Source: Hericium rajendrae
Taxonomy: Eukaryota; Basidiomycota; Agaricomycetes; Russulales; Hericiaceae
Assembly: GCA_033439255.1 (NCBI GenBank)
Contig: JAVRDV010000019.1
Span: 1 to 64,000, forward strand
Direction: 5' to 3'
Length of the DNA stretch: 64,000 bases
Shown here: positions 21,270 through 32,678 of the stretch, one piece after another
Layout of the letters: each line of letters starts with the position of its first letter
Numbering within the stretch: position 1 is the stretch's first letter
Made by a program: the position numbers and the translations under genes
Notes under the pieces: model-generated
What the model was told of the DNA's origin: nothing
The model's database searches: none
The model's input: the letters and a program-made list of their open reading frames with translations, nothing else

Positions 21270-22476
21270 ATGGACACTCTCCCAGTAGAACTTCTCAAAG
21301 CCGTCGTCGACGATTTGCCGGGCGACGATCTTCTTCGAGTCCGGGAGGCGAACAAGACACTGTCCAAGGTCGCCACGCCTACTGTGTTCCGCTCTTTGCG
21401 TGCCAAGATTACGATCGCCAGCCTTCAGAAACTCCAGGAAGCGTTGTCCACGGAGACTGTCGCGAAGCACGTTAAGGAGTTGGTGATCGTTGATATCCAT
21501 GCTCGTTCTGAGGCCCAGAAGGATCTTGGCGAAGTGGAAGGTCTGTGCGCCTTGTGAGATGCGGTCTAACACGCGATAGATCCGGATCCACTCATCAGGC
21601 CCTTTTTCAGACGACCAAAAGTCCGAGGACCAGGACCAGGAAGGTCTCCGCGAAGCGCTTAACGCTGCGCTCTCCCTCTTCCATGAGCTTCCCTTGCTCG
21701 ACTCCGTTAGCTTCACGTTCAACTCGCGCTATGAGGAAGAGGAAGAAGCAGACACGCGCCTGCTGCAGAATGCAGTCCTAGAAGGGCTTATTGCCCATCC
21801 TCTCAAGCTGAAGTCTCTGATGCTCAATTCCCTGGTCGCTCTCCACAACGAAGTGTTTGACCGAGAGGAGTTTGCATCGCTACTGGGCAGCCTAACCAAG
21901 CTTCGCATCTCCACGATATCCGAGCAAGAGCAGTTCGGCTGGTACAATGAAGAGCCGCCGTGGATCAAGTTCTGGGAAACCACGATCCCACCCCGTTTCC
22001 TGCAGCCCCCCTCAGCAACGTTGACATCCCTGAGCCTCCACACCGATCAAGAAATTGGCTACGCACCCCGTCTCCCGTTATCCGACATCACCTATCCTAA
22101 TCTTACCTCCCTGTCCTTCGGCCAAATTCTCTTCACCGAAGAGTCAGGCGTAGAAGACTTCATCATCCGGCATAAGGCGACACTGGAAAGGCTGGAGCTC
22201 AAGCATTGCAGTTACATCCTCCCTGAAGATGGCGAAATGAGATGGTGGTCGGATATATACCCGCGTTTCGCTGCAGAGCTCGCTAATCTGAAGGAGGCGA
22301 AGCTAGATTTCGAAGAAGACAGTGAACAGGAGGGGTCTGTGATCAGATATGCCATGCTGGACGCGGGCGTAGGGTACACTGGAATTTCGATTCGGGAGGA
22401 GGTTCGGGAGGCTGACGATGTGGCCGAAGCTGCGTTTCTGAAGAGCGTTGCTGCTCGCGTATCCGATGACAAGTAG
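21270..22476 (+). CDS. F-box protein
   Basis: Probable substrate adaptor of an SCF ubiquitin ligase. Two exons, 21270-21540 and 21599-22476 (382 aa). The intron has GTCTGT, branch CTAAC and CAG acceptor and restores frame exactly; an alternative acceptor at 21580 would not. The N-terminal F-box (LPVELLKAVVDDLPGDDLLR, VREANKTLSKVATPTVF) is followed by leucine-rich segments (LKSLMLNSLVAL, LTSLSLHTD, LTSLSFGQILF, LERLELKHC) as in fungal F-box/LRR proteins. Substrate unknown; such genes form large, fast-evolving families in mushrooms. Confidence 0.8.
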
Positions 22477-22709
22477 CTAGGGCGCAGTGAAGAGGGCTTA
22501 CGATTCCATTCAAACGCACACCGGTGAAACACGGATGGTAGAAACCAACAGGTGAGTGATAACTTATCGTATGAAAGTGCTCAAAGGACGTAAGCCAAAC
22601 TATCCAACTCATATTCGACTTACGGCAAGGATACCATATCATTTTCAGAATCTTTATCCCAGAAAATGGGTGACGAATTTGCCCTGTTCTTTTCCGCCTT
22701 GTCTGACTG

Positions 22710-22988
22710 ATGACTGGTATGTTGAAGTTCATGTTCAGCACAAATGTCGCCCAGCTAAATATGCCCAAACAATGGAAAGCTCTAGAGGCAATCTCCAAGG
22801 CCTACCGAAATGGTGAAATCTCTTGTGAAGAGCACAAGGCTGCGGTAGACCGCACTCTCGCTATCGCACTGGCTGAGCTCCGTCGAATAGAAGAACTCAG
22901 GGATAGGATCCCAGCCGGGGAAGCAAGACTCGCCGACTATTACAAGGAGATGTTCGGCTGTATCGAGGGAGACGTGCATGTGGTATGA
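22710..22988 (+). CDS. small hypothetical protein, paralogue 1
   Basis: Single-exon ORF of 92 aa (or 75 aa from the internal ATG at 22761, MPKQWKALEAISKAY). Mostly charged alpha-helix, ending in ADYYKEMFGCIEGD. It aligns without gaps from the internal Met with the ORF at 24404 (MPRLWNDLQAI, RNG, EEH/AEY, DFYEEVYEL), so the two are related. The upstream residues VAQL are also shared, which favours the longer start. No known domain recognised. Confidence 0.5.
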   Translation: MTGMLKFMFSTNVAQLNMPKQWKALEAISKAYRNGEISCEEHKAAVDRTLAIALAELRRIEELRDRIPAGEARLADYYKEMFGCIEGDVHVV

Positions 22989-24352
22989 AGCGAAGCGGGC
23001 GGACGTGCGTGCCCGCATTACATCTCTCTGCCCTTCTCGCATTCTTCTGAATAGCAGGAACGGACGCGGACACTGACTCTCCTCGGAATAGGACCGCGTA
23101 TGGATTGTCAATAGCGAGTTGCTACGTTTGCTACGTGTGGTTCTTGTTGGTTTTATGGACTTCTGTGATGCAACTGAACAATGAACAATTAGTATCGATA
23201 CTAGGAGTACCGCTCGTCCCCGTCCTCCGGGCTGTTCGGCTCACCAATGTCTGGCATGAGCCTTCTCCGGAGCTATGAAAACTGTTATCACAATGCTTCT
23301 CGATGCCTACAGTTGCTTGAAGTCCATGGAGAAGTCGGACTGCTACTGTAACTTGATTGTTTCCTCTTTGGCTCGTGCTTCGTTGCTCCAAGATCAAATG
23401 TCAAGGTACTGTACTCCGAGGTCGCCACCCGGGTGATGGGCTGTACCCTCCTACCAGATGTTGTGATCACTGCATGTCCTTTAACTTTTGTTCTCGTCGA
23501 CATGTAGCTCATGGCGATATCGTACTATGGATCCATGGAGATTGTTGCAAGGATTGGCCGATGTCACCCGTCCTCTCGCGGACCGCCACGTGTAGTCGCA
23601 AGCTGATCATCTTCATGCATCCCAATCGTCATGATACTTCATGGGTCGCACGGCTTGCACCACACAGATCTGTCTCCTTGCACATTCTGTGGGCCTAATC
23701 GTTTTCACAGGCAGGCAGGCTCGAGAATTGTCCTCGTAGCCTCTCAGGTTTTCAAGACATCCATCTCGGGCTGGCCGCTGATGAGCAGCGTGAGTGTACG
23801 CTGTGTTGGCCACAGCAAGCACAGCAAGTACTGCAGTATAATAGGTTGGCCTATTCATATCGGAGTCGATCGGTCTTCGAGTTGCCTAAACAAAGAGTTC
23901 CTGGGCATGCATTCACACGTTACTGAAATGAGCCTGAGGGCTTGTATTGTGCACCGGTACGAGCGTGCCAGTGCCTTTTCTAGATGGATGCTTCGGGCAG
24001 AAGAGACGGTGCGATTGAGCACAGCTGGATCCAGTCTGCTTATAAGTAGCCCCTGCGGGGAGGCATGGAGATGTCAGACTGATATATTATTGATTTTCGC
24101 AGTCTCTCTTCAGGTGAAAACACTCGGCTCTCCTTTAGCGCATATGCCAACGTTTGCATCTCCATCTTCGAATGGCACTTCGACAGCTCACGCGAGTCTG
24201 TTATCATGGAGCCTCGCGCGGTCCGCTCGACCATCGCAACTCCTCGTTCGTGTATGGTTTATTTTATGCATAATTCTTCTTACGACTCCTCGTTTCTCTG
24301 CAGAAAGCGCATCAGAGCAAATTGATGAGGGTCGTGCCCTATCCTGTGGGGC
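22989..24352. other. intergenic, about 1.36 kb
   Basis: No gene supported. Separates two related small ORFs; may hold remnants of the duplication that made them, but I see no long match. Confidence 0.4.
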
Positions 24353-24727
24353 ATGATTGGCTCGCTGAACGTGTACGTAGCACAACTCCCTTCGTGCTCC
24401 AAAATGCCGCGACTATGGAATGACCTGCAAGCAATCATACACGCTCGTAGAAATGGCCAGCCGACACACGCGGAATACGATGCTGCGTTGACGCGAAACG
24501 CGGATGAATCGACGGCTCGCGGGGACCGGCTCATGGCATTCATGGATTGCATGCTAGCCGGGCAGAAGCAAGAGATGGACTTCTACGAAGAGGTCTACGA
24601 GCTGTCGGAGGAGGAAGCGCAAGCGTCGCTTCAGCACGAACGTGGAGTTGGAATGATCAGGCTGCAAAGCATAGCGGGCTGCCGTGCGCGGATCCCGGAG
24701 AATGGAGGGCGTGAGTGCTCGCATTGA
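24353..24727 (+). CDS. small hypothetical protein, paralogue 2
   Basis: Single-exon ORF of 124 aa, or 107 aa from the ATG at 24404. Helical and acidic in the middle (DFYEEVYELSEEEAQASL). Similar over about 70 residues to the ORF at 22710-22988, with both reading VAQL shortly before MP-x2-W. The first codon of the 24353 frame may not be the true start. Function unknown. Confidence 0.5.
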   Translation: MIGSLNVYVAQLPSCSKMPRLWNDLQAIIHARRNGQPTHAEYDAALTRNADESTARGDRLMAFMDCMLAGQKQEMDFYEEVYELSEEEAQASLQHERGVGMIRLQSIAGCRARIPENGGRECSH

Positions 24728-24804
24728 TACAAGTTCAGCTCAGTTCATACATAGACCATATAACCGTACAATTTAACGTGATATCGCTCCACTATCACAG
24801 AATT

Positions 24805-25923
24805 CTATGCGTGGCTCTGGCCGTAGCTGTGCGGACTCTGCCAGTACTGCACTTGCATCTCCAGCTCCCTGATCCTCGCATCTTTCTCCGCCAGAAGACG
24901 CTGCTGTTCGAGATGCTGGAGTGTTGCTGCTTCAAGCTCGGCCACGCATGCGATCTGCTGCTGACGCTGTTCTTCGTACGCCGTTCTCTGGCGTGCGGCT
25001 TCGGAAGTGAGTCGGTCGACCTCGCCTCTCAGCCATTCGATCTCCCTCGTGTCATCGTTATGTATGGGAGCTGCGAGTCGGTCAGCCTTAAATTGGGTTA
25101 TGGTGAAAGAATTGCCTACTCTCGCCAACAATTTTGGCCGACGGCGCGGACCATGACGACGACAGCATGCGGTCCTTGCGCTTCTTTCCGACGCCCGTGA
25201 TCGGGAAGCGAATAGTGCGGGACATGGACTTCATTTCTGCCCTATTCTCCGGCGTGAACGATTCGAAGTCGTTCTCCGGGTTGTGCTTCGAGGAAGAGGC
25301 GGCGGAGATGCCTATCTTCGACGAAGCGCGCCGAGTTCGGCCTGCGGGTTGAGCCCCACTAGTACTAGGTGAGTCGAGTTGCGATTTACGACGCCCGGGA
25401 GGCAGCGTGGAGACACTGTGTGGTGAAGCAGTCGTGATGTCGCCGAGCGAGCTTCTCGGCGAAAAGTCTTCGTATGCTCCGGTATGATAGTTCGAAAGGT
25501 TCTCTATTTGTCTAGAGAATAAATCTACCTGTGAGTCAAACTCTGCATGGGATATTTATGGACCTACTCGGAATGGGTATATGGGCCGCTCGCGGCATAG
25601 GAACTCGACGACAATCCTGATGTCTGATAGTACTGATGGCCATAATCAAGTTGCGTACTGCAGCCTGCGTCAGTCCAGGAATCTAGAGGCAGGAAAAATG
25701 CATACCGTGTATCCGAATAGGTTTGGCTTGTTGTAATTGTGGAGAACGGGTATATTTGCGCCTCTTGCGCGTTGTTGGCGTATCCGCCAGCGTCGTAGTT
25801 GTCGTGACCGGAATCCGGAGCTGGCGCCATCTGAACAGCATCCGGGCCAAAGACACCGGGGCTCAGACGACGCCCAGACCATCTTGGGGATGGCGCCTGC
25901 GCTGGGCTGGGAGCGGAAGGCAT
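24805..25923 (-). CDS. hypothetical coiled-coil protein
   Basis: Exons 25923-25706, 25657-25568, 25511-25120 and 25070-24805 give 321 aa; each intron needed a choice among acceptors and the one kept preserves frame. The N-terminal half is Ser/Pro/Tyr-rich and disordered. A basic patch follows (PGRRKSQ, GRTRRASSK, ITGVGKKRKDRM), then a C-terminal coiled coil of about 75 residues (EIEWLRGEVDRLTSEAARQR through RIRELEMQVQYW). Basic patch plus coiled coil suggests a nuclear protein, but the bZIP asparagine/arginine pattern is absent. No family recognised. Confidence 0.62.
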
Positions 25924-26808
25924 GTCAGTCGTAAGTCGTAACGAGATCGTGAATGTGGCTGTTTTCTTTTCGCCCTCCGTCTCTGCGTTTATATACCCCC
26001 ATGCTCTCTCCGAAACAGATGGGCGATGGGGGAGCAGAGAGGTACAGCTACCAAGTTACACAAAACGAGAACAATGTAGTCCTGGCATCGGTGGGGGTCA
26101 ACCATGAGAAATACGATGATGGCTCTGGATGGGTCTTGATGATGGCCGAGCGGGCACGATCCGAACAACAAATCAACGCATTGCCTGGGAGAGGTTGATC
26201 GGCTGTGGAAATGGGTACATGACGATGTCGACGTCGATTTGCTGAACTGCTTCCGAGTCACTGTCGCTGGACAAATTCCTAGCTACATGGAAAGTCATCT
26301 GTTATCAGCTTCTACACGTCCAGAATAAGCATCAGAGGATGGTGCATTCACCGCTGGAAAACATCGTAGTGTTGAACATCAAACTAGGAGAACACGGGCT
26401 GACAATGCTAAGTCAGCTGGACCATCACGGTTACCTTGTACTCATTGCAGCAATCTAGCGTCGACAGTACTGCTTTCATTGCATAATGGCTTGTACTGAG
26501 AGCGGATCGTGCATTGGATGTTAGACTGGTGATACATGTAGTACAGATCGTCCCTACCAATGAGAGCCACGTCTGCATTTGATGCGCTGATGTTCGGTTT
26601 CCGGAAGTTGGCTTGACCGAATTTGTTGCCGCGTTGTCCTCTTCTACCGTCCTCCTTGACCACGCCCACATTCACCCTGTCTCTCCTCTCCGCTGTTCTC
26701 ACGGCGACCGTCAAGTGGCGTTCACATTCAGGACGCCTTGCAAGGCTGCCACACGCCACGCCCCATCCGCCCATCAGAATTCCAGCTGGACGCATCCACA
26801 CGGCAACC
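25924..26808. other. intergenic, divergent promoters
   Basis: Shared upstream region of the coiled-coil gene (minus) and APN1 (plus). An open frame upstream of and in frame with the APN1 ATG (from 26623) could encode an N-terminal extension, but its composition is Pro/His/Arg-rich and unconvincing. Nothing else seen. Confidence 0.45.
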
Positions 26809-28480
26809 ATGGTCCTGACGCGATCGGCCACTACGGCGGGGCTGGACGCGGACGCAGCGCCCACGTCAAAACGCGCGAAGGGCCCGCAGCCCAGCGGTAA
26901 ATCGGCCACCACCCGCACGTCAGGCCTGCCGACGCCCAAGGTGAAACGCGCGCGCAAGGCGAGGAAGGCCGACGCGTCCGAGCCCGAGCCGCGCCCCGAG
27001 GACTTCCCCGCGCGCGTGCGGACGCCGTGGAAGATCGGCGCGCACGTCTCGGCCGCGGGCGGGGTGCAGAATGCCGTTGTGAACGCGGCGAAGCTAGGGT
27101 CTGCTGTGCCTTCTCTTCCTGCACTCTAGCTCTGACGCGGCAACGCAGTGCGGGCGCGTTCGCGCTGTTCTTGAAGTCGCAGCGCAAGTGGGATGGGCCT
27201 GCACTGACAGAGGAGTCCATCGCCGCGTTTTGCAGGCGGCTGGACGCGTTTGGCTACGCGCCAGACCATGTGCTGCCGCATGGGAGCTATCTCATAAACC
27301 TGGGGAATCCTGATGCGTGAGGCGGCTTTCTCAGTGCTCGATTGCGGTGTTGCTGATGATGCACCCAGCGAGAAGCGGGAGAAGTCGTATCGGTGCTTCC
27401 TTGACGAGCTGCAGCGGTGCGAGCAGCTCGGCCTCAAGCTGTACAACTTCCAGTGTGTGGCTGTCTCTGCTTTGTTTGCGCGCTAACTCTTACAATGGAC
27501 AGTCCAGGGTCGTCTGTGGGTTCATGTACACTTGGCGAGTCGATTACCTTCATCGCGGAGTGTGTCAACCGCGCACACAAGGAGACGAAGTCTGTCGTCA
27601 TCGTGCTCGAAAACATGGCAAGCGCCTTCGTTATTTGAACTTTCTTTCATAACAAGTGATGCAGGCTGGGGCCGGAAACATCGTAGGTAGCAAGTTTGAG
27701 GATTTGGCTGGCATCATCGACAAAGTGAAGGACAAGTCAAGGGTGGGCGTATGCCTGGATACATGCCATATGTTTGCCGCGGTATGCAGCTTACTATTTC
27801 GATTTTTTGTCCCTTGGTCTAAACGCGTAGCAAGGGGTACGACATCCGCACTAAGGAGGGCTGGGCGTGAGTGATATATACTCTCTTTTCTTTGGTTGTC
27901 AAACCCGACGCTGCGTCCATACTAGCTCGACGAGTAAGTCCGCTGCGAGACTTGTGCATCGACATTGACTTACAACATTACCAGTGGATGACTTCGAATC
28001 GGTTATCGGTCTGAAGTATCTGCGCGGCATGCACCTAAACGACTCCAAGACAGCCCTTGGCTCGAAGAAGGACCGGCATGAAAATGTTGGGCTGTACGTG
28101 CATTCCTCCACGCTTTACCATGTCTGTCAGTTGCCTGAGACATCCACAGTGGCACCCTATCGCTACAGACGTTTGCCCACATCCTGTCCGACCCGCGCAC
28201 GCAGAATATACCCCTCGTACTCGAGACTCCCGCGCACGACGGCAACGCGGTCTGGCAAGCAGAAGTCGCAGCACTGCATCTGCTTGCGACAGAGTCAGAT
28301 CAGGCTGCTGCAATTACAAAAGGGGAGTTCATGGTTAAAGAAGCCGTCAAGAAACATGCGAAAGGTAGTTCAAAGAAGGTCTCTCCAAAGAAAGGAAAGA
28401 AGAAGAGGAAGGCAAAGGCTCAGGATAGCGGCGAAGAGGACGAGGATAACCACGAACACGATTCGGACGAGGACTGCTAG
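26809..28480 (+). CDS. APN1: AP endonuclease IV (Apn1)
   Basis: Zn-dependent class II AP endonuclease of base-excision repair. Exons 26809-27098, 27149-27316, 27369-27452, 27503-27617, 27665-27781, 27835-27866, 27926-27933, 27985-28093 and 28150-28480. Family motifs are all present: [63 protein letters not shown] and [11 protein letters not shown], containing the His/Glu/Asp metal ligands. A basic, Lys-rich tail ([10 protein letters not shown]) and acidic end give a nuclear signal. Intron 27618-27664 begins GC rather than GT (ATG|GCAAGC). One exon is only 8 nt (27926-27933) and is required to join GWA to STMDDFE in frame. Confidence 0.93.
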
Positions 28481-28558
28481 TATTGTGTTCTATGCTTTTG
28501 GGGTTCTATACGATACATCATTTCCTTTTGTACATTCACGTCATTTACTGCCCGCACC

Positions 28559-29705
28559 TCAAACCTTCCCCTCCGCCTCCTCCGCCTCCGCCACCCACCC
28601 ATCCAAGCTCTCCCACATCTTCCCCGCCTCCTCCGCCCACTCCGCCCGCTTCCCCTTCACACACTCCGCACACACCCCCGCGCCCGCCCAATCCCACGCC
28701 GCAACGCTCGCGAGCGTCTCCAGCGGCCGTGCGACCCCGCCGTCCGCAAGCGCAGGCGCAATCACGTCCGCCATCCAGCGGTCCGCGAGCGCGTCCGTGC
28801 ACGCCATGTGCTGCGCGCCGCCGACGGTGAACAGCAGCGGCGTGAAGTCCGCGCAGAGCGCGCCGAGCACGCGGTGGCACACGCGCAGCGTGCGCGCGGA
28901 GAGCGCGGGGTGCGGGCGCGCGGCGCCTGTCTCTGTCTCCGGGGTGGAGTCGGGGTCGGCGGGCTCGGGGTTGTGTGCGTTTTGCGGGTCGAAGTTGGTG
29001 GAGGTTGCGACGCTGTAGACGAGTGCTTTCTTGGTCTGTGCGACGTGTGTTAGGCATGGGTACGGATGGCGGGACGGCGCGGGACGAAGCGAGATATACC
29101 TCCGGGTCGACAGGGTAGTGCATTGCGAGCTCGAGCGCCTCTTCGAGGTGCGCGCGGTCGTGCAGATGCGTGAACGGCGTGGCGCCGCCCGGGAACAGCT
29201 GTGCGAGGCGCTCTCGCGCGCGCGCAGCTATCGGGGACCAGTCGAACTGCTTGGGCGACGCGACACGGAGCAGAGACGCGAGCTGCGGGTACGGCGTCGT
29301 CGGGCCTATGGTGCTAGTATTTTGCATGAGAGGTCGATGTGAGTCGGACGCAAGCGGCGGGGGCGCTCACGCATCATGGTACATGTGCTGCACGAACACC
29401 TCGAAGTCCTGCGCCGCGATGCCGGGCTCTTTGGGCGGTGTGAGGACGGGTACGGACGGGGGCACCCCCATCTGCTTTGTGACGCTGCGCGCCCACGGGT
29501 CGTCTGCATCGAGGATCCACTCCCGGACCTTGGGCGAGTGCAGCGCGAGGAAGCTCTCGTGGAGCCGCCAGGCCGTGCTGTCGACGACGACGAGCAGCGA
29601 GCCGTCGTCGAACCAGAAGCGGGGGTGTTTCTGGACTGCGGCGTGCCCGTTGGTTTGCGCCGCTATGTCCGAGGCGGCGGTGGCTGCTTCTACGGTGCCC
29701 ACCAT
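28559..29705 (-). CDS. BTB/POZ domain protein
   Basis: Exons 29705-29371, 29313-29100 and 29035-28559, 341 aa. The N-terminal part fits the BTB pattern of fungal one-BTB proteins (HPRFWFDDGSLLVVVDSTAW, LHESFLALHSPKVREW, DFEVFVQHMYHD), usually a dimerisation or Cul3-adaptor module. The C-terminal half is helical, Ala/Trp/Glu-rich, without a domain I can name. Converges with APN1; the stops are 78 bp apart. An upstream ATG (29777 region, MSAQETPSQSQQ) is out of reach without a splice and was not used. Confidence 0.75.
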
Positions 29706-30692
29706 CTGGGTTGTTTACAGGTTGGTAGGGGAGGAGCGATCCTGCTGGGATTGGGATGGCGTCTCTTGTGCGGACATCGTCGCGTCGGGCTCAGATAACG
29801 CGTCGAAGCGCTATGCAATCGCTCATCGTCATCGTCACTCGTGATCATGAGTATCAGCAAATATTCCCACTTTCTCTCCAATTTCTGCTCGTTTTGCTTT
29901 TCCACACTATCTTACTGGTAGCCCTCTCAGCCAATCATCGAATCACCTTTTGCCTTAGCATAAAATCGATCGATCTCTAGATTGCGAGCGTGTGAGGATC
30001 CCGGACCTCGAGAGGTACAGTGGATCATCGCCACGAGCGACAGGATAGGGAAGACGGTATGAATGTAGGTATACATGTAGCAGACGACATTAAGCATACG
30101 ATAGAAGAGAAAATTCTGACTTGTGATATCGCAAACACAAGTGAATGCGATATTCACGACGTGCAATGATGTGAAGATGCCTACCAAAGCTTTGAAGGTC
30201 ATTACCCCACCCCCGCCGCTGACCGGCATGAATCGTGGATGTCCCGCCGACAGGCAGATTGCTGGGAGGTTTCATCGAGGGTGAGCCCCCGTAGAGGCTT
30301 GTGCTATCTACCGAAGAAAGCAGAGAAAAATCAATCGACCGTCTATGGCCACGAAATACTTTGACACACATTTTCACATCATCCCCGTTTCGCGTGCTTG
30401 AACAAGCTTCCATACGTCCTCGCGTGCACCACCCCGTCAAAGCACAATCGTAACAGCACGAACCTTTATTACGTAGCCTAACATATCACGAAGAAAACAC
30501 CGACCGTACCATATACAGGCGCGAGTAGCAAGCAACGTGTGGCGACGGCACAGAAGAAGGAAGAGAGCCCGTACCAAGTGCCTCTGTACACATAGAATAG
30601 AGCAGACGAGCGATGAGCGGCGAACGGGCACGGCGACACAGATGCGATGAAGGGACGGACTGGTGGGCCTCGGCACCTCCCCGGCAGGCCGG
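29706..30692. other. intergenic, about 1 kb
   Basis: Promoter of the BTB gene and 3' flank of the BuGZ-like gene. Open frames present lack codon character. No RNA gene recognised. Confidence 0.45.
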
Positions 30693-32127
30693 CTACAGGA
30701 AGTCCTCTGCGCGCGCCCGCTTCTTCCCCCTCGCCTCCTCGCCGGTCGAGACCTGTGCAGCATCAGTCTTGGAGTCAGGTGCAGATGCGAGCTGACCCTT
30801 AGCGAAGTAGTATTTCGGATGGTGCGCGCGTTTCTCGTCCTGGTGCACACAATGAATCAGTCACGATACTCAGCGAACATTAAGGAGGTGCGTACTGGGG
30901 AGAAATTCGGATCTGGGTACTTCAGGTCGCTCTTCTTCTTTAAGTCGGGGTTCGTCTGCGCCAGCGCGGGATTGGGCAGCGTCAGCGGGGGCGGCGCCAA
31001 TGACGGAGGGGCGGGCGAGCCAGCCAGGATCGGTCTCGGCGTCACGGAGGCGGAGGGCGGCCTGGGTGTCGCGCCGGGGATGTTCGGCGGTGTCGCGGCG
31101 TGCGGGAACGGCGATGCGACGCCGACGGGGAAAGGAGGGTAGCCCGGGGGAGGAACGCGCATGCCAGGCGGCGGAGGGTAGGGCATCCCGCCTGGGGGCG
31201 ACATGCCCATAGGTGGAGGGAAACCGGGCATCCCGGGCATCGGGAAGCCGGGAGGAGGCGGCCTGCAAGACGGTAAGTCACAAAAAGGTAGTCTACGGCT
31301 GAGCATGCTTACCCGGGTGGCATGCCAGGCATGCCGGGGAAGGGTGGGAACGGCGGCTGTCCTGGGAAAGCGCCTGGCGGCGGAGGCATCCCTGGAAAGA
31401 ATGGAGGCGCACCTGGAGGCATCACCGGGGGACCAGGAGGCATCTGCGAGGGGGTAGGCGGGGCGGCGTAGGTCGTTGCGGCTGCACCGTAGACGGCGCC
31501 CTGGCTCTCCGAAGCGGCGGGGGCGGCGGCTGGCTCGTGTGCTCCCATAAGCGCCTTGTGCGCCTCGAGTTGCGCCTTGAGTTCGTCTTCAGATAGGGGT
31601 CTGTTCTCGATCTTGGGGCGTTTCGCTTGGGGTTGGCTGATGGAACCTGCGCTGAGACCTAGTTCAATCTCCTTACGACGTTTGTAATCTGCTACGTCTG
31701 GGGCTGGGATGCCTTCCATGCCAAATATCTCCACCTCATATCCATCGCGACCGGGGAGCGCATTCTCAATCCGTGGAAGACTTGAGAGAGATCAGTACGA
31801 TTGTTAGAATGTAAGACTTGGAAACATACTTCTCGGGCTCGAGCTTGTGCACTTGTTGAATATGGACAGCTAAACCTCCAGCGGTGTTGAGGCGACGTGG
31901 ACACATGTTGCACTTGAAGTGCTTCGCCTTTTGGTGCTGCATCAGAACTCCATAATACATTGTCAACATACGGTTGAATTTCATAGATTAAAGGAAAACA
32001 TACCCTTTTCATCTTCAAACTCCCGCTCACAGTACCAGCACCAAGGGCGCAAGAGCTGCTGGAGGTCAATATCATTTTACAACGACTGCGTCGTGCCACG
32101 AACCTGCTTGCTCTTCTTTTTCGCCAT
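30693..32127 (-). CDS. BuGZ/ZNF207-like zinc-finger protein
   Basis: Exons 32127-32104, 32058-32004, 31947-31830, 31780-31313, 31262-30896 and 30839-30693, 392 aa. Starts MAKKKSKQ, then two adjacent C2H2-type fingers ([26 protein letters not shown] ... HIQQVH), then [25 protein letters not shown], the arrangement of animal ZNF207/BuGZ, which binds Bub3 and microtubules. The second half is a long low-complexity Pro/Gly/Met region, known in BuGZ to drive phase separation. It ends in [15 protein letters not shown] and [10 protein letters not shown]. The first exon is only 24 nt. The Bub3-binding GLEBS motif is not obvious to me. Role in a fungus (kinetochore or splicing) is inferred. Confidence 0.8.
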
Positions 32128-32678
32128 CTTCAAAGTGTTGCTCGAACGGTGTCCGAAGAAGTTGACGGGATGGGGCTGGGGCTGGACGACGATGATGGTT
32201 GGGGGACACACTCGAGTCGCTCGAAGTTTGCGCTCCCGGCTCGCGGGACCCCGGATCCCAGCAGATATCTTGTGGGTCGGTGCTCATCCTCGACCTCTTG
32301 GGCCAAAATTCCGCGCGAGAAAAATGAAAAACAGAAATCAGAGTCCAAATAAAACATTTTGAATAAATATTTTTCCAGCATGAATGGTGGTCTAGCTCGT
32401 GGTGCAGAAAGACGACCACACAAAGTACTCGGAAGGATATGGAGAAGGGTGTCTGGGGACTCTGCACGCTCTGTGCGTTCGGCGCTAAGGCTGTTCGAGG
32501 CAACTCCAAACGATGCATGCAATCCTCCAGAATAGCGTGACAACTGAAAATCTCTCCTTGACATGCACCATTCACTGCAGTGTCCACCCTTTGAACACAG
32601 TCATACACAACCTGCCGCGACACCTTATCATCTTTGCTCTTGCGAGCACCTGGCCGTAAATCAGGAAGCTCCACTGCA
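32128..32678. other. intergenic, divergent promoters
   Basis: 550 bp between the BuGZ-like gene and the hydrolase gene. Overlapping open frames on both strands disagree and none is convincing. Confidence 0.45.

Noticed and set aside
26623-26808. Upstream extension of APN1 as a mitochondrial presequence
   Set aside because: In frame, but composition (Pro, His, Thr) and lack of a promoter upstream make the ATG at 26809 the better start.
30437-30850. Arg-rich minus-strand ORF over the BuGZ 3' end
   Set aside because: It is the +1 frame shadow of the last BuGZ exon.
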